In this document: in pieces, positions 54,627 through 64,000 of the stretch
Position numbering within the stretch: position 1 is the stretch's first letter
Layout of the letters: every line of letters starts with the position of its first letter
NCBI GenBank assembly: GCA_947453725.1
Contig: CANGHH010000002.1
Span: 310,001-374,000, forward strand
Length of the DNA stretch: 64,000 bases
From: Betaproteobacteria bacterium
GTDB taxonomy: Bacteria; Pseudomonadota; Gammaproteobacteria; Burkholderiales; Burkholderiaceae_C
Direction: 5' to 3'
The notes under the pieces: model-generated
Seen by the model: only the letters and a program-made list of their open reading frames with translations
Databases searched by the model: none
Told to the model about the DNA's origin: nothing
Translations under genes and position numbers: made by a program

Positions 54627-56144
54627 TCAGCGCCGCCGCGAGCCGCCGAGCAGCGAGCCCAGCACCCCGCGGATGATTTCTCGCCCCACCGCCGAGCCGA
54701 TGCTGCGGACCGCCGACGAAGCCGCCTTCTCGGCCAGCCCGGCGACATGCCCGCCACGCGGGCCGGTGCTGCCGAAGAGGGCGCCCTTCAGGCTGTCCAT
54801 CAGGCCGCCGCCAGCGCCCTCGCTGCCGGCCGCCGCCTGGTCCGCTGCGGCGCGGTCGGCGCTGGCCGCCGCCCGGCCCTTCAGCTTCTCGTAGGCCGAA
54901 TCGCGATCCACGGTTCTCTCATAGACACCGGCGACCAAGGAACCGGCGATCAGGGCCTGCCGCTGCTCGGCCGTGATCGGCCCGATCTGGCTGCCCGGCG
55001 GCAGCACGAAGACCCGTTCGGTGACGCTGGGTCGGCCCTTTCCGTCCAGGAAGCTGACCAGCGCTTCACCCACCGCCAGTTCCATGATGGCCGCGGCCAT
55101 GTCGGGAATGGCCGGGTTCTGGCGCATGGTCTCGGCGGCCGCTTTCACGGCTTTCTGGTCGCGCGGCGTGAAGGCGCGCAGCGCGTGCTGCACGCGGTTG
55201 CCCAGCTGCGCCAGCACGCTGTCGGGCACGTCCAGCGGGTTCTGGGTCACGAAGTACACGCCCACGCCCTTGCTGCGCACCAGACGCACCACGAGTTCGA
55301 TGCGTTCGATCAGCGCCGCCGGGGCGTCCTTGAACAGCAGGTGCGCTTCGTCGAAGAAGAAGACCAGCTTGGGCTGGTCCAGATCGCCGACCTCGGGCAG
55401 GTGTTCGAAGATCTCGCTCAACAGCCACAGCAGGCAGGTCGCGTACAGGCGCGGCGCGGTCATCAGCTGGTCGGCGGTCAGGATATTGATCACACCTTTG
55501 CCGTCGACGGTCTGCAGCAGGTCGCTGATGTCGAGCATGGGCTCGCCGAAAAAGCGGTCGCCGCCCTGTTCTTCGATCTGCATCAGCCCGCGCTGGATGG
55601 CACCGATGCTGGCCGCGCTGATGTTGCCGTACTCGGTCTGGAAGTCGCTGGCCCTGTCGCCGACGTGCTGCAGCATGGCGCGCAGGTCTTTCATGTCCAG
55701 CAGCGCCAGACCGCGGTCGTCGGCGATCTTGAAGACCAGGCTCAGCACCCCGGCCTGGGTGTCGTTCAGCGCCAGCATGCGGGTCAGCAGCAGCGGCCCC
55801 ATGTCCGTCACCGTGGCGCGCACCGGGTGGCCCTGTCGGCCAAAGACGTCCCACAGCGTGCAGGGGCAGGTCAGCGGTGTTGGCGTGGGCAGACCGCGCT
55901 CTTGCAGGACACCGGCCAGCTTGGCGCTGACCTTGCCGGGCTGGCTGATGCCGGTGAGGTCGCCCTTGACGTCGGCCATGAAGACCGGCACGCCCAGCCG
56001 GCTGAAGTTCTCGGCCAGCGTCTGCAGCGTGATGGTCTTGCCGGTGCCTGTCGCGCCGGTGATCAGGCCGTGGCGGTTGGCCAGCGCGGGCAGCAGTTCG
56101 CAGCAGGCGTCGCCCTGCTGGGCGACGAGGATGGGGTCGGACAT
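54627..56144 (-). CDS. yjgR: HerA-like ATPase (DUF853, YjgR family)
   Basis: A 505-residue P-loop protein: GATGTGKT at 30-37, [11 protein letters not shown] as Walker B, and [31 protein letters not shown] as the downstream sensor. The C-terminus is glycine/arginine-rich low complexity (about residues 430-505). The role is not known. HerA relatives translocate DNA and are used in end resection. It is divergent from the PEP-CTERM operon (150 bases apart). Confidence 0.88.
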   Translation of the reverse strand: MSDPILVAQQGDACCELLPALANRHGLITGATGTGKTITLQTLAENFSRLGVPVFMADVKGDLTGISQPGKVSAKLAGVLQERGLPTPTPLTCPCTLWDVFGRQGHPVRATVTDMGPLLLTRMLALNDTQAGVLSLVFKIADDRGLALLDMKDLRAMLQHVGDRASDFQTEYGNISAASIGAIQRGLMQIEEQGGDRFFGEPMLDISDLLQTVDGKGVINILTADQLMTAPRLYATCLLWLLSEIFEHLPEVGDLDQPKLVFFFDEAHLLFKDAPAALIERIELVVRLVRSKGVGVYFVTQNPLDVPDSVLAQLGNRVQHALRAFTPRDQKAVKAAAETMRQNPAIPDMAAAIMELAVGEALVSFLDGKGRPSVTERVFVLPPGSQIGPITAEQRQALIAGSLVAGVYERTVDRDSAYEKLKGRAAASADRAAADQAAAGSEGAGGGLMDSLKGALFGSTGPRGGHVAGLAEKAASSAVRSIGSAVGREIIRGVLGSLLGGSRRR

Positions 56145-56294
56145 GGTTCAGGGCTCCGGCAGGTGTCGCGGGCAGTCTAGCGGCAGGGGCCGCGCTTGCG
56201 CCAAGGCGGCAAGTCCTTGGGTGCCGCGTTCACAAGCGTGACTTATTACCGGCCGATCATGAGTTTTTACGGTGCAAGAGGAGCCCGCGTGCCC

Positions 56295-57305
56295 ATGAAC
56301 AAGCTTTCCGTCCTGATTGCCCTGGCCTTCTCGGCCAGCCTGGCCGCCGCCGCCACGGGCTCGGTGGATCTGTCGCAGTACCAACTGCTCGGCCGCTATG
56401 CGCTGCCTGAGCCGACCACCTCGGCGGCGCCGGCCATGAGCCTGCTGGCGCAGGAAGCCTCGGCCGTGACCTGGAACCGCGATACCAACACGCTGTTTGT
56501 GGTGGGTGACGGCGGCACGTCCATCGTGCAGGTCAGCCTGACCGGCGCGTTGATCAATTCGATGACCCTCGGTCAGGACCCGACCAAGCCGCAAGGCACG
56601 GCCTACTACGACCCCGAAGGCCTGAGCTACGTGGGCGGCGGCAAGTTCATCGTGGTCGAAGAGCGCGACCGCGTGGTCAGCCAGTTCACCTACACCGCGG
56701 GCACCACGCTGGCCTATGCCGATTCGCAGCACATCAAGCTGGGCACCACCGTTGGCAACATCGGCATCGAGGGCATCAGCTGGGACCCGCTGACGGGCGG
56801 CATCGTCGCGGTGAAGGAAAAGACCCCCAGCGGCGTGTTCGCCACCACGCTGGATTTCGCAGCTGGCACGGCCAGCAATGGGTCGGCGAGCACCGCCAAC
56901 TCGGTCAATCTGTTCAATCCCGCGCTGACCGGCCTGCTCGACTTCGCCGACGTGTTCGCCCTGTCCAATCTGTCGGGGATTGGCGCGGCTGACCAGGCTC
57001 ACCTGCTGATCCTCAGCCAGGAGAGCGGCAAGATCCTCGAAGTCGACCGCGCCGGCGTCATCTACAGCAGCCTGACCATTCCGCTGCTGGCCGGCACCGG
57101 CGGCCTGAACGTCCCCGACCAGCAGCATGAAGGCCTGACCATGGACGACAACCGCTTCCTGTACACGGTGGCTGAAAACGGCGGCGGCGACATCAACCAC
57201 CCCGAGTTGTGGGTCTACGCCCCAGTGCCCGAAGCCGGCACCGGCGTCCTGCTGGCCGCCGGCCTGGCCGTGATGGGCTTCATGGCCCGCCGCCGCAAGG
57301 TCTGA
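56295..57305 (+). CDS. PEP-CTERM protein with YjiK/SdiA-regulated-type propeller domain
   Basis: A 336-residue exported protein. The signal peptide ends at AAA near residue 17-18. The domain contains ASAVTWNRDTNTLFVVGD, YYDPEGLSYVGGGKFIVVEERDR and GIEGISWDPLTGG, typical of the YjiK/SdiA-regulated beta-propeller, which in other bacteria has calcium-binding or esterase-like features. The tail VPEAGTGVLLAAGLAVMGFMARRRKV is PEP-CTERM-like (PEA variant). ATG at 56295 is chosen because it starts the signal peptide. The longer frame is not needed. It leads a three-gene PEP-CTERM operon. Confidence 0.85.
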   Translation: MNKLSVLIALAFSASLAAAATGSVDLSQYQLLGRYALPEPTTSAAPAMSLLAQEASAVTWNRDTNTLFVVGDGGTSIVQVSLTGALINSMTLGQDPTKPQGTAYYDPEGLSYVGGGKFIVVEERDRVVSQFTYTAGTTLAYADSQHIKLGTTVGNIGIEGISWDPLTGGIVAVKEKTPSGVFATTLDFAAGTASNGSASTANSVNLFNPALTGLLDFADVFALSNLSGIGAADQAHLLILSQESGKILEVDRAGVIYSSLTIPLLAGTGGLNVPDQQHEGLTMDDNRFLYTVAENGGGDINHPELWVYAPVPEAGTGVLLAAGLAVMGFMARRRKV

Positions 57306-57353
57306 ATCGCCCCTTCGCTGCCATTTGTTGCCCGAACTCACCGAGGAACCCAC

Positions 57354-58040
57354 ATGAACGCATCCCAGATCAAATCCCTGGCCGCCGCAATCGGCGTCGC
57401 CTTCGCTGCCGTGCTGCCCGCTCAGGCCGACGTCATCGTTTCGGAAGTCGCGCCCTGGAGCAGCGGCAATTCCCTGCTGCTGCTGGCTGACTGGTTCGAA
57501 GTCACCAACACCAGCGCCAGCGCCGTCAACATCACGGGCTGGAAGTTCGACGACAACTCGAACAGCTTCGGCTCTGCCGTGGCGCTGAACGGCATCACCA
57601 GCATCGCCGCCGGTGAGTCGGTGATCTTCATCGAATCGGCCGCGCCGTCCACTGCGGTGGCCAACTTCATCAGCCTGTGGTTCGGCGCCAGCGCGCCGGC
57701 CGGCTTGCAGATCGGCACCTACACCGGTTCGGGCGTCGGTCTGAGCACCGCTGGCGACGCGGTGAACATCTTTGACGCCGCGGGTGTCTTGCAGGCCAAC
57801 GTCAGCTTCGGTGCGTCGCCCACCACCGCGCCGTTCGCCACCTTCAACAACGCCGCCGGCCTGACCGGCGCGATCAGCAGCTTCAGCGCGCTTGGCGTGA
57901 ACGGCGCTTTCGTCGCCGCTAACGACGCGGCTGAAATCGGCTCGCCGGGCAGCATCGCTGCAGTGCCCGAAGCGGGCTCGCTGGCGATGATGGCGCTGGG
58001 CGTGGCGGCCCTGGCCGGCCTGCGCCGCGTCCGCCGCTGA
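57354..58040 (+). CDS. PEP-CTERM protein with lamin-tail (LTD) domain
   Basis: A 228-residue exported protein. The signal peptide ends near residue 25 (AQA-DVIVSEV). The LTD-type domain covers about 26-90 (DWFEVTNTSASAVNITGWKFDD). The tail VPEAGSLAMMALGVAALAGLRRVRR is PEP-CTERM-like. LTD domains occur on many secreted bacterial nucleases and surface proteins and are thought to be adhesion or display modules. A GAGGAA site precedes the ATG, 48 bases after the previous gene. Confidence 0.85.
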   Translation: MNASQIKSLAAAIGVAFAAVLPAQADVIVSEVAPWSSGNSLLLLADWFEVTNTSASAVNITGWKFDDNSNSFGSAVALNGITSIAAGESVIFIESAAPSTAVANFISLWFGASAPAGLQIGTYTGSGVGLSTAGDAVNIFDAAGVLQANVSFGASPTTAPFATFNNAAGLTGAISSFSALGVNGAFVAANDAAEIGSPGSIAAVPEAGSLAMMALGVAALAGLRRVRR

Positions 58041-58053
58041 AGCGGCTTGGACG

Positions 58054-58755
58054 ATGCGCGCCCGACGCCTGGCCTGGAAGCGGCTGCTGGCCGCCCTGTG
58101 CAGCGCCGCCGCCTGCGCCGCTGGGCAGGCGAACAGCGTCACGCTGCCGGGCGCGCTGTTCGATGTGGTCTACGACAGCGTCGCCCTGGGCGTCTGGGGG
58201 GCGCCAACGTTGGCTGGCGGCCAGATCCGCTTTTCCCCGGCCGGCTACGAGGCCCGGTCGGTTGACGGCCAGGGCGAGGTGTTGACTTCTGCCCGCGCCG
58301 CGCTGACCCTGTTGCCGCATGCCGGCGTTCAACTGGCGGGCGTTGTTCTCGGCGAGCAGGGTCCGTACCGGGTCGACGGCCGCCAAAGCGATGTGAACGT
58401 GCTGGGTGAACTGGCCGTGGTTTTTGCGGCTGACGGTGTGCCGGGCGCCAGCGCCGCTGTCACACCGGCCGGCTACTTCTTCCCGAATACCGGTGCCACC
58501 GAAAGCTGGTCGGCAGCCGCGGCCCTGGACTTCACGGCGGCCAGCGCCGCGCAGCAAGCTGCCGGGCTCACGCTGACCTTGGACCAGACGCTGCAGGCCT
58601 ACACGCGAGCGTCCGACTCTGGCGTCCGGCTGGCCATGATTGCCACCAGCGGCGCCTTGTCGCTGCAGGTCAGTGTGGTGCCCGAGTCCGGGTCGGGCGC
58701 GCTGCTGGCCCTCGGTCTGCTGCTGTTGGCAGCCGCCTGCCGACGGGCCCCTTGA
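58054..58755 (+). CDS. PEP-CTERM protein of unknown domain
   Basis: A 233-residue exported protein with signal peptide (MRARRLAWKRLLAAL... AGQA) and tail VVPESGSGALLALGLLLLAAACRRAP (PES variant of the PEP-CTERM motif). The middle shows FDVVYDSVALG, GQIRFSPAGYEARS and EVLTSARAALTLLPHAGVQLAGV. I do not recognise a known domain. It follows the LTD gene by 13 bases and so is likely translated with it. The weaker basic end (RRAP) of the sorting tail is unusual. Confidence 0.78.
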   Translation: MRARRLAWKRLLAALCSAAACAAGQANSVTLPGALFDVVYDSVALGVWGAPTLAGGQIRFSPAGYEARSVDGQGEVLTSARAALTLLPHAGVQLAGVVLGEQGPYRVDGRQSDVNVLGELAVVFAADGVPGASAAVTPAGYFFPNTGATESWSAAAALDFTAASAAQQAAGLTLTLDQTLQAYTRASDSGVRLAMIATSGALSLQVSVVPESGSGALLALGLLLLAAACRRAP

Positions 58756-58765
58756 TTCGGCGCAT

Positions 58766-58794
58766 TTCGATGGTTTGAGGCCGACAGGTAAAAT
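58766..58794 (+). promoter_or_regulatory. Candidate sigma-70 promoter of yebC
   Basis: TTCGAT (58766-58771), 17 bases, TAAAAT (58789-58794). The -35 matches weakly and the -10 well. The -10 lies 31 bases before the yebC start, and an AGGAG site follows. Confidence 0.4.
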
Positions 58795-58824
58795 TCCCGC
58801 TCTTCAGCAGGAGCGAGACATTCC

Positions 58825-59550
58825 ATGGCGGGTCATTCCAAGTGGGCCAACATCCAGCACCGCAAAGGCCGCCAGGACGAAAAGCGTGGCAAGGCCTGGA
58901 CGCGCGTGATCCGCGAGATCATGGTTGCGGCGCGTCTGGGTGGCGGTGATGTGGCCATCAACCCGCGCCTGCGGCTGGCCGTCGAGAAGGCCAAGGCCGT
59001 CAACCTGCCGGTCGACACCGTCAAGCGCAACATCGACAAGGCCACCGGCAACCTCGAAGGCGTGCACTACGAGGAAGTCCGCTACGAGGGCTATGGCATC
59101 GGCGGCGCGGCCATCATCGTTGACTGCATGACCGACAACAAGGTGCGCACTGTCGCCGAGGTGCGCCACGCCTTCAGCAAGTACGGCGGCAACATGGGCA
59201 CCGAAGGCAGCGTGGCCTTCCAGTTCAAGCATTGCGCGCTGTTCGTCTTCGCGCCCGGCACGGCCGAAGACAAGGTCATGGAAGTGGCGCTCGAAGCCGG
59301 CGCCGAAGACATCATCACCGGCGACGACGGTTCCATCGAGGTGCTGGCCCCGCCGCACGATTTCGAAGCCGTCAAGGCCGCGCTGGAAGCCGCCGGCCTG
59401 AAGCCCGAAGTGGCCGAGGTGACCTGGCGCGCCGAGAACCCGATCGAGGTCGGCGGCGAAGACGCCACCCGCATGCAGAAGCTGCTGGACGTCATCGAAG
59501 ACCTCGACGACGTGCAGGACGTGCACCACAACGCGCTGATTTCCGAATGA
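58825..59550 (+). CDS. yebC: YebC/PmpR-family protein (TACO1-like)
   Basis: A 241-residue protein of the YebC/TACO1 family ([23 protein letters not shown] start, a perfect family signature). Members act as transcriptional regulators or as factors relieving ribosome stalling at polyproline. It starts a housekeeping run with purD seven bases on. The product is intact and of standard length. Confidence 0.95.
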   Translation: MAGHSKWANIQHRKGRQDEKRGKAWTRVIREIMVAARLGGGDVAINPRLRLAVEKAKAVNLPVDTVKRNIDKATGNLEGVHYEEVRYEGYGIGGAAIIVDCMTDNKVRTVAEVRHAFSKYGGNMGTEGSVAFQFKHCALFVFAPGTAEDKVMEVALEAGAEDIITGDDGSIEVLAPPHDFEAVKAALEAAGLKPEVAEVTWRAENPIEVGGEDATRMQKLLDVIEDLDDVQDVHHNALISE

Positions 59551-59557
59551 GCGCCGA

Positions 59558-60847
59558 ATGAAGGTGCTCGTGATCGGCAGCGGTGGCCGCGAGCACGCGC
59601 TGGCCTGGAAGCTGGCCCAGGGTGAACGCGTGCAGACGGTCTTCGTCGCGCCCGGCAATGGCGGCACCGCCGCTGACAGCGCCTTGAAGAACGTGCCGCT
59701 GACCGACCCGCAGGCGCTGGCCGATTTCGCCATCGCCGAGAAGGTGGTGCTGACCGTCGTCGGCCCCGAAGCGCCGCTGGCCGCCGGCATCGTCGACCTG
59801 TTCCGCGCCCGCGGTCTGCGCATCTTTGGGCCGACGCAGGCTGCCGCGCAGCTGGAAAGCTCCAAGGCCTACGCCAAGGCCTTCATGCAGCGCCACGGCA
59901 TCCCGACCGCGCTGTACGGCAGCTACACCGACGCCGCGGCGGCGCACGCCCACGTCGAGCAGCACGGCGCGCCCATCGTCGTCAAGGCCGACGGCCTTGC
60001 CGCCGGCAAGGGCGTGGTGGTGGCGATGACGATCGAGGAAGCGCACGCCGCGATCGACATGATGTTCGACGCGGACGGGCTGGGCGGCAACGCTGGGCAG
60101 CACAAGGCCGACGGCGCGCGCGTCGTCATCGAGGAATTCATGGCCGGCGAAGAGGCCAGCTTCATCGTGCTCAGCGACGGCAGGAACGTCTGCACGCTGG
60201 CGACCAGTCAGGACCACAAACGGGTCGGCGAAGGCGATACCGGCCCCAACACCGGCGGCATGGGCGCCTATTCACCGGCGCCGGTGGTGACGCCGAATGT
60301 GCACGCCAAGGCGATGCACGAAATCATCCTGCCGACGATCGCCGGCATGGCCAAGGACGGCGTGCCCTTCACCGGCTTCCTGTATGCCGGGCTGATGATC
60401 GACGCCCACGGCCAGCCGCGCACGGTGGAATTCAACGCCCGCCTGGGCGACCCGGAGGCCGAGGTCATCCTGATGCGCCTGAAGAGCGACCTCTTCGAGC
60501 TGCTGATGCACGCCACCAACGGCACCCTGGACCAGGTCGAACTGGAATGGGACCGCCGGGTCGCTCTCGGCGTGGTGGTCGCCGCCCACGGCTACCCGGC
60601 CGCGCCGCGCAAGGGCGATTTGCTCGACGCGCTGCCGGCCGACGCGCCCGACCTGCACGTCTTCCACGCCGGCACCACGGTGCAGGACGGCACGCTGCGC
60701 AGCAACGGCGGGCGCGTGTTGTGCATCACCGCGCTGGCGGACTCGGTGCGCCAGGCCCAGCAGCGCGCGCTGGAAGCGGTGCGCCAGGTTCAAATGGACG
60801 GCGCCGTCTGGCGCAATGACATCGGCCACAGAGCCATTCGTCACTGA
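59558..60847 (+). CDS. purD: Phosphoribosylamine-glycine ligase
   Basis: A 429-residue ATP-grasp enzyme (EC 6.3.4.13) making glycinamide ribonucleotide in purine synthesis. It begins [19 protein letters not shown] and shows [38 protein letters not shown] and [17 protein letters not shown]. It follows yebC by seven bases. It is standard in length and motifs. Confidence 0.96.
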   Translation: MKVLVIGSGGREHALAWKLAQGERVQTVFVAPGNGGTAADSALKNVPLTDPQALADFAIAEKVVLTVVGPEAPLAAGIVDLFRARGLRIFGPTQAAAQLESSKAYAKAFMQRHGIPTALYGSYTDAAAAHAHVEQHGAPIVVKADGLAAGKGVVVAMTIEEAHAAIDMMFDADGLGGNAGQHKADGARVVIEEFMAGEEASFIVLSDGRNVCTLATSQDHKRVGEGDTGPNTGGMGAYSPAPVVTPNVHAKAMHEIILPTIAGMAKDGVPFTGFLYAGLMIDAHGQPRTVEFNARLGDPEAEVILMRLKSDLFELLMHATNGTLDQVELEWDRRVALGVVVAAHGYPAAPRKGDLLDALPADAPDLHVFHAGTTVQDGTLRSNGGRVLCITALADSVRQAQQRALEAVRQVQMDGAVWRNDIGHRAIRH

Positions 60848-60912
60848 GCCGCATTGAGCGTGCTGCACCCTCATTGCCGGTCGCTGAGGCCGGTCCAACC
60901 CAGGTTGTTTTC

Positions 60913-61830
60913 ATGATCGATACCGTTGCCGTTCGCGACTATCTCCTCGGCCTGCAAGGCCGCATCGTCGGCGCCGTGCAGGCCGAAGACGGCCTACCGT
61001 TCCGCAGCGACGGCTGGACCCGTCCGGCTGGCGGCAAGCTGGAAGGCGACGGCCTGTCGCAGCTGCTGGAGGAAGGCCACTTCCTGGAGCGTGGCGGCTG
61101 CAACTTCAGCCATGTCAAGGGCGCCTCGCTGCCGCCCAGCGCCACCCAGCACCGCAGCGAACTGGCCGGTGCGCCCTTCGAGGCGCTGGGCGTTTCGCTG
61201 GTGATGCACCCGCGCAACCCCTATGTGCCGACGGTGCACATGAACGTGCGCCTGCTGGCCGCTTTCCCGGAAGGCCGCGAGGCGGTGGTGTGGTTCGGTG
61301 GCGGCATGGACCTGACGCCCTACTACGGCTTCGATGAAGACGCCGTGCACTTCCACCGCACCTGTGCCGACGCGCTGGCGCCCTTCGGCGCCGACAAGTA
61401 CCCGCGCTTCAAGCAATGGTGTGACGAATACTTTTTGAACAAGCACCGCAACGAGCCCCGCGGCATCGGCGGCGTGTTCTACGACGACTTCAACGAAGGC
61501 AGCTTCGAAGACGGCTTCGCGATGATGCAGGCTGTGGGGAATGCATTCATTCCGGCGTGGTTGCCCATCGTGCAGCGCCGCCGTGCGCTGGCCTACGGCG
61601 AGCGCGAGCGCGACTTCCAGGCCTACCGGCGCGGCCGCTACGTCGAGTTCAATCTCGTCTGGGACCGCGGCACCCACTTCGGCCTGCACGGCGGTGGCCG
61701 CACCGAAAGCATCCTGATGAGCATGCCGCCGATCGTCAAGTGGCGCTACGACTGGCACCCCGAAGCCGGTACACCCGAGGCACGGCTGACCGAGCATTTC
61801 CTGCAGCCGCGCGATTGGTTGGCCGCGTGA
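60913..61830 (+). CDS. hemF: Oxygen-dependent coproporphyrinogen-III oxidase
   Basis: A 305-residue enzyme (EC 1.3.3.3) for the aerobic step of haem synthesis. Signatures are [47 protein letters not shown] and the C-terminal [19 protein letters not shown]. Its stop overlaps the nadD start as GTGA. Presence of hemF points to an organism able to respire oxygen. Confidence 0.95.
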   Translation: MIDTVAVRDYLLGLQGRIVGAVQAEDGLPFRSDGWTRPAGGKLEGDGLSQLLEEGHFLERGGCNFSHVKGASLPPSATQHRSELAGAPFEALGVSLVMHPRNPYVPTVHMNVRLLAAFPEGREAVVWFGGGMDLTPYYGFDEDAVHFHRTCADALAPFGADKYPRFKQWCDEYFLNKHRNEPRGIGGVFYDDFNEGSFEDGFAMMQAVGNAFIPAWLPIVQRRRALAYGERERDFQAYRRGRYVEFNLVWDRGTHFGLHGGGRTESILMSMPPIVKWRYDWHPEAGTPEARLTEHFLQPRDWLAA

Positions 61831-62453
61831 CGAAGGCGCAGCGTCGGGTCGGTCTGTTCGGCGGCACCTTCGACCCGGTGCACACCGCCCACGTCGCGCT
61901 GGCCCGCGCCGCGCTGAACGCCTTCGACCTCGACGAGGTTCGCTGGATTCCGACCGGCCAGCCCTGGCAGAAGGGCTGGACGATCACCGACGCGGTGCAC
62001 CGCGAGGCGATGGTGCGGCTGGCCATCGAGGGCGAGCCGCGATTCAAGCTCGATCGCATCGAGATCGAGCGCAGCGGCCCGAGCTACACGCTGGACACCG
62101 TCAAGGCGCTGGTGGCTGCCGAGCCGGCCACCGAGTGGGTCCTGATCATCGGCCAGGACCAGTACGCCGGCCTGCACACCTGGCGTGACTGGCCGGTGCT
62201 GCTGGGCCTGGTGACCCTGGCCGTGGCCAACCGACCCGGCCCGGTGCGCCAGCCCGACCCCGAAGTTCAACGTTTTGCGCACAAAGCCGTGCCGCTGCCG
62301 ATGCTGGACGTCTCGTCCACCGCCATCCGCGACGACGTGGCGGCGGCGCAAGACATCACCCAATTGGTGCCGCCCGCCGTGGCGCGCTATATTGAATCCC
62401 ACGGCCTGTACGGCAAGCATCAGGCCCAAACGCCATCACCCATCAGGAGCTGA
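61827..62453 (+). CDS. nadD: Nicotinate-nucleotide adenylyltransferase
   Basis: A 208-residue enzyme (EC 2.7.7.18) for NAD synthesis. [14 protein letters not shown] is near residues 9-22, and SSTAIRDDV near the end is the ISSTxIR equivalent. The start is GTG, overlapping the hemF stop. It ends one base before rsfS begins. No unusual residue. Confidence 0.94.
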   Translation: MTKAQRRVGLFGGTFDPVHTAHVALARAALNAFDLDEVRWIPTGQPWQKGWTITDAVHREAMVRLAIEGEPRFKLDRIEIERSGPSYTLDTVKALVAAEPATEWVLIIGQDQYAGLHTWRDWPVLLGLVTLAVANRPGPVRQPDPEVQRFAHKAVPLPMLDVSSTAIRDDVAAAQDITQLVPPAVARYIESHGLYGKHQAQTPSPIRS

Positions 62454-63227
62454 ATGGACATCCGCAAGCTGCAACGCGCCATCGTCGATGGCCTCGAAGA
62501 TGTGAAGGCCCAGCACATCGCTGTCTTCAACACCGAGCATCTCTCTGCCCTGTTCGAACGCGTGATCATCGCCTCGGGCACCAGCAACCGGCAGACCAAG
62601 GCGCTGGCTGCCAGCGTGCGCGACGCCGTCAAGGGCCGCGGCATGGAGGTGCTGAGCGTCGAGGGCGAAGACAACGGCGAATGGATCATCGTCGACTGCG
62701 GCGCCGCCGTCGTGCACATCATGCAGCCGGCGATCCGCGAGTACTACCACCTCGAGGAAATCTGGGGCGGCAAGACCGTGCGGCTGAAGATCGGCGAGGT
62801 CAGCACCAAGCTGGTCAAGGCCAGCGAACCCGAGCCCGCACCGAAGAAGGCGCGCAAGCTCAAGGCCGAGGTCCGCGCCGGCCATGACGCGGTGCGGCCG
62901 GCCCGCACCCGCAATGCGGCCCGTGATGCAGCCGCTGAAATGGCCGCACCCCCGCCGGCGGCCCAGCGCGCCCCGGCCAAGACTGCCAGGCCGACCCGCG
63001 AAGCGGTCGAGGAAAAGGCCACCAACCGCAGCGCCGCCTTCAAGCGCGTGGCGGCCAAGAGCCCGGCTCGCCCGGCGCGCAAGACGGCGTCGCGCGTCAG
63101 CACCGCGCCAGCCACCAAGACCATCGTCGTCAAGGCGGCCGGGCAGTCGGCGGCGCGCAAGTCGCCGGCGGCCAAGAAGGCCGCCGCGCCGACGGCCGCG
63201 CGCAAGACGGCAGGCCGCAGCAAGTAG
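62454..63227 (+). CDS. rsfS: RsfS ribosomal silencing factor with histone-H1-like tail
   Basis: A 257-residue protein. Residues 1-120 are the RsfS/Iojap domain ([52 protein letters not shown]), which binds ribosomal protein L14 and blocks subunit joining in starvation. Residues 121-257 are an alanine/lysine/arginine/proline-rich tail with repeats such as PARKTA, AAKKAA and [10 protein letters not shown]. Typical RsfS is about 105-130 residues. The tail resembles histone H1 or PhaF-type nucleic-acid-binding tails. Confidence 0.92.
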   Translation: MDIRKLQRAIVDGLEDVKAQHIAVFNTEHLSALFERVIIASGTSNRQTKALAASVRDAVKGRGMEVLSVEGEDNGEWIIVDCGAAVVHIMQPAIREYYHLEEIWGGKTVRLKIGEVSTKLVKASEPEPAPKKARKLKAEVRAGHDAVRPARTRNAARDAAAEMAAPPPAAQRAPAKTARPTREAVEEKATNRSAAFKRVAAKSPARPARKTASRVSTAPATKTIVVKAAGQSAARKSPAAKKAAAPTAARKTAGRSK

Positions 63228-63243
63228 TTCTCGGTCGCCTGCG

Positions 63244-63723
63244 ATGAAGCTGCTGGTGGTGGCGATCGGCCAGCGCCAGCCGGCCTGGGCCGACACGGCC
63301 TGGGCCGATTTCGCCAAGCGTTTTCCGCCTGAGATGCGTCTGGAACTGAAGGCGCTGAAGGCCGAGCCGCGCACCGGCGGCAAGACCGCCGCGCAGTGCA
63401 TGGACGCCGAGGCGGCGCGCATCGAAGCCGCACTGGCCAAGGACGCCAAAGGGGCGCGGCGTGTCGTGCTGGACGAATTCGGCAGCCGGCGCACCACGGC
63501 GCAGCTGGCCGAACGGCTGCAAGGGTGGCGCGGCGAAGGCCGCGACACGGCGCTGCTGATCGGCGGGCCGGATGGCCTGTCCCCGGCGCTGAAAGCCAGC
63601 GCCGATGAAACGCTGCGGCTGAGTGACCTGACGCTGCCGCACGCCTTCGCGCGGGTCATCGTGGCCGAAGCGCTGTACCGTGCCTGGACCCTGGCGACCG
63701 GCCATCCCTACCACCGCGAATAG
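63244..63723 (+). CDS. rlmH: 23S rRNA pseudouridine-1915 N3-methyltransferase
   Basis: A 159-residue SPOUT methyltransferase (EC 2.1.1.177). It starts [17 protein letters not shown] and ends [29 protein letters not shown], with [10 protein letters not shown] as the SAM knot. It follows rsfS by 16 bases, the usual order. Standard length. Confidence 0.95.
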   Translation: MKLLVVAIGQRQPAWADTAWADFAKRFPPEMRLELKALKAEPRTGGKTAAQCMDAEAARIEAALAKDAKGARRVVLDEFGSRRTTAQLAERLQGWRGEGRDTALLIGGPDGLSPALKASADETLRLSDLTLPHAFARVIVAEALYRAWTLATGHPYHRE

Positions 63724-63760
63724 CGCCGCGGCCGCCGCCGGCCGCATGGACAATGGGCGC

Positions 63761-64000
63761 ATGCCCGATGCCCGTCGCCACGCCTTCGTCTACCTCGCCT
63801 CGCAAAGCCCGCGTCGGCAGCAACTGCTCGACCAGCTCGGCGTCGCCCATCGCCCGCTGCTGCCGAACGTCGGTGCTTCAACGGCCGACGACGACATCGT
63901 CGAAGACGCCGAGGCGCTGGAAGCGGTGATCCCTGGCGAACTGCCGCTGGACTACGTGCAGCGCGTCACGCGGGCCAAGCTGCTGGCGGCGCGGGCCCGG
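63761..64000 (+). CDS. maf: Maf-like nucleotide pyrophosphatase, N-terminal part (cut by window edge)
   Basis: The first 80 codons of a Maf/YhdE-family protein: [18 protein letters not shown] is the diagnostic N-terminus, and [17 protein letters not shown] is visible before the edge. Maf proteins hydrolyse modified or canonical nucleoside triphosphates such as dTTP and UTP. A GACAAT element six bases before the ATG suggests a nearly leaderless message. The ATG five codons earlier is possible but less likely. Confidence 0.85.
   Translation, partial: MPDARRHAFVYLASQSPRRQQLLDQLGVAHRPLLPNVGASTADDDIVEDAEALEAVIPGELPLDYVQRVTRAKLLAARAR

Overview
The window is a dense, high-GC chromosomal segment of a betaproteobacterium of the order Burkholderiales, probably from the Rubrivivax/Leptothrix/Ideonella side of that order. 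The assignment rests on the high GC content, on gene orders usual in that group (ribD..ribBX-ribH-nusB-aminotransferase, glyA-nrdR, purD-hemF-nadD-rsfS-rlmH-maf) and on several PEP-CTERM (exosortase-sorted) proteins. No rRNA, tRNA, CRISPR array, insertion sequence or prophage was seen. About 56 protein genes are annotated. The last one (maf) runs off the right edge.

Region 1 (1-4.4 kb, minus strand): a tungsten-type aldehyde:ferredoxin oxidoreductase operon, in transcription order four-cluster ferredoxin, catalytic subunit, FAD/NAD(P)H oxidoreductase, MoaD-like carrier, and an unknown small protein. Region 2 (4.4-6.8 kb): PhoA-type alkaline phosphatase and an exported partner of unknown function. 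Region 3 (7.0-17.7 kb, plus strand): one long run of nearly touching genes: fused 5-oxoprolinase, a DUF1800/DUF1501 exported pair, pyroglutamyl peptidase, a complete bufferin RiPP cassette (BufA precursor, BufB MNIO enzyme, BufC partner), a TVP38/VTT membrane protein and a DUF3047 protein.

Region 4 (17.8-27.2 kb, minus strand): tolA, tolR, tolQ and ybgC without tolB/pal, a membrane-anchored Ser/Thr kinase, an aminotransferase, nusB, ribH, ribBX and ribD. Riboflavin synthase (ribE) is absent from its usual place. A PEP-CTERM gene with a clear sigma-54 promoter sits there instead. Region 5 (27.2-36.4 kb): a minor-pilin operon (fimT/gspH, pilE-like, pilW, pilX, pilV; no pilY1) of lower GC, with two tandem AlgR-like boxes in front of the pilE-like gene, then the PEP-CTERM system TPR lipoprotein PrsT and another PEP-CTERM gene.

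Region 6 (36.5-56.1 kb): mostly housekeeping and metabolism: nrdR, glyA, a lytic transglycosylase, ubiD, a flavin monooxygenase with a GMC oxidoreductase, an ABC exporter, a YgiQ radical SAM protein, an FKBP isomerase, glnS, glgC, a LytS/LytTR two-component pair and a HerA-like ATPase. Region 7 (56.3-58.8 kb): three PEP-CTERM genes in a row. Region 8 (58.8-64 kb): yebC, purD, hemF, nadD, rsfS with a histone-H1-like tail, rlmH and maf.

The strongest leads are the bufferin cassette embedded in a pyroglutamate-related gene run, the sigma-54 promoter of the PEP-CTERM gene inside the riboflavin operon, and the AlgR-like boxes at the pilin operon with a LytTR-type regulator pair about 20 kb away. 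All functional statements come from reading the sequence and from family knowledge. No database search was run.
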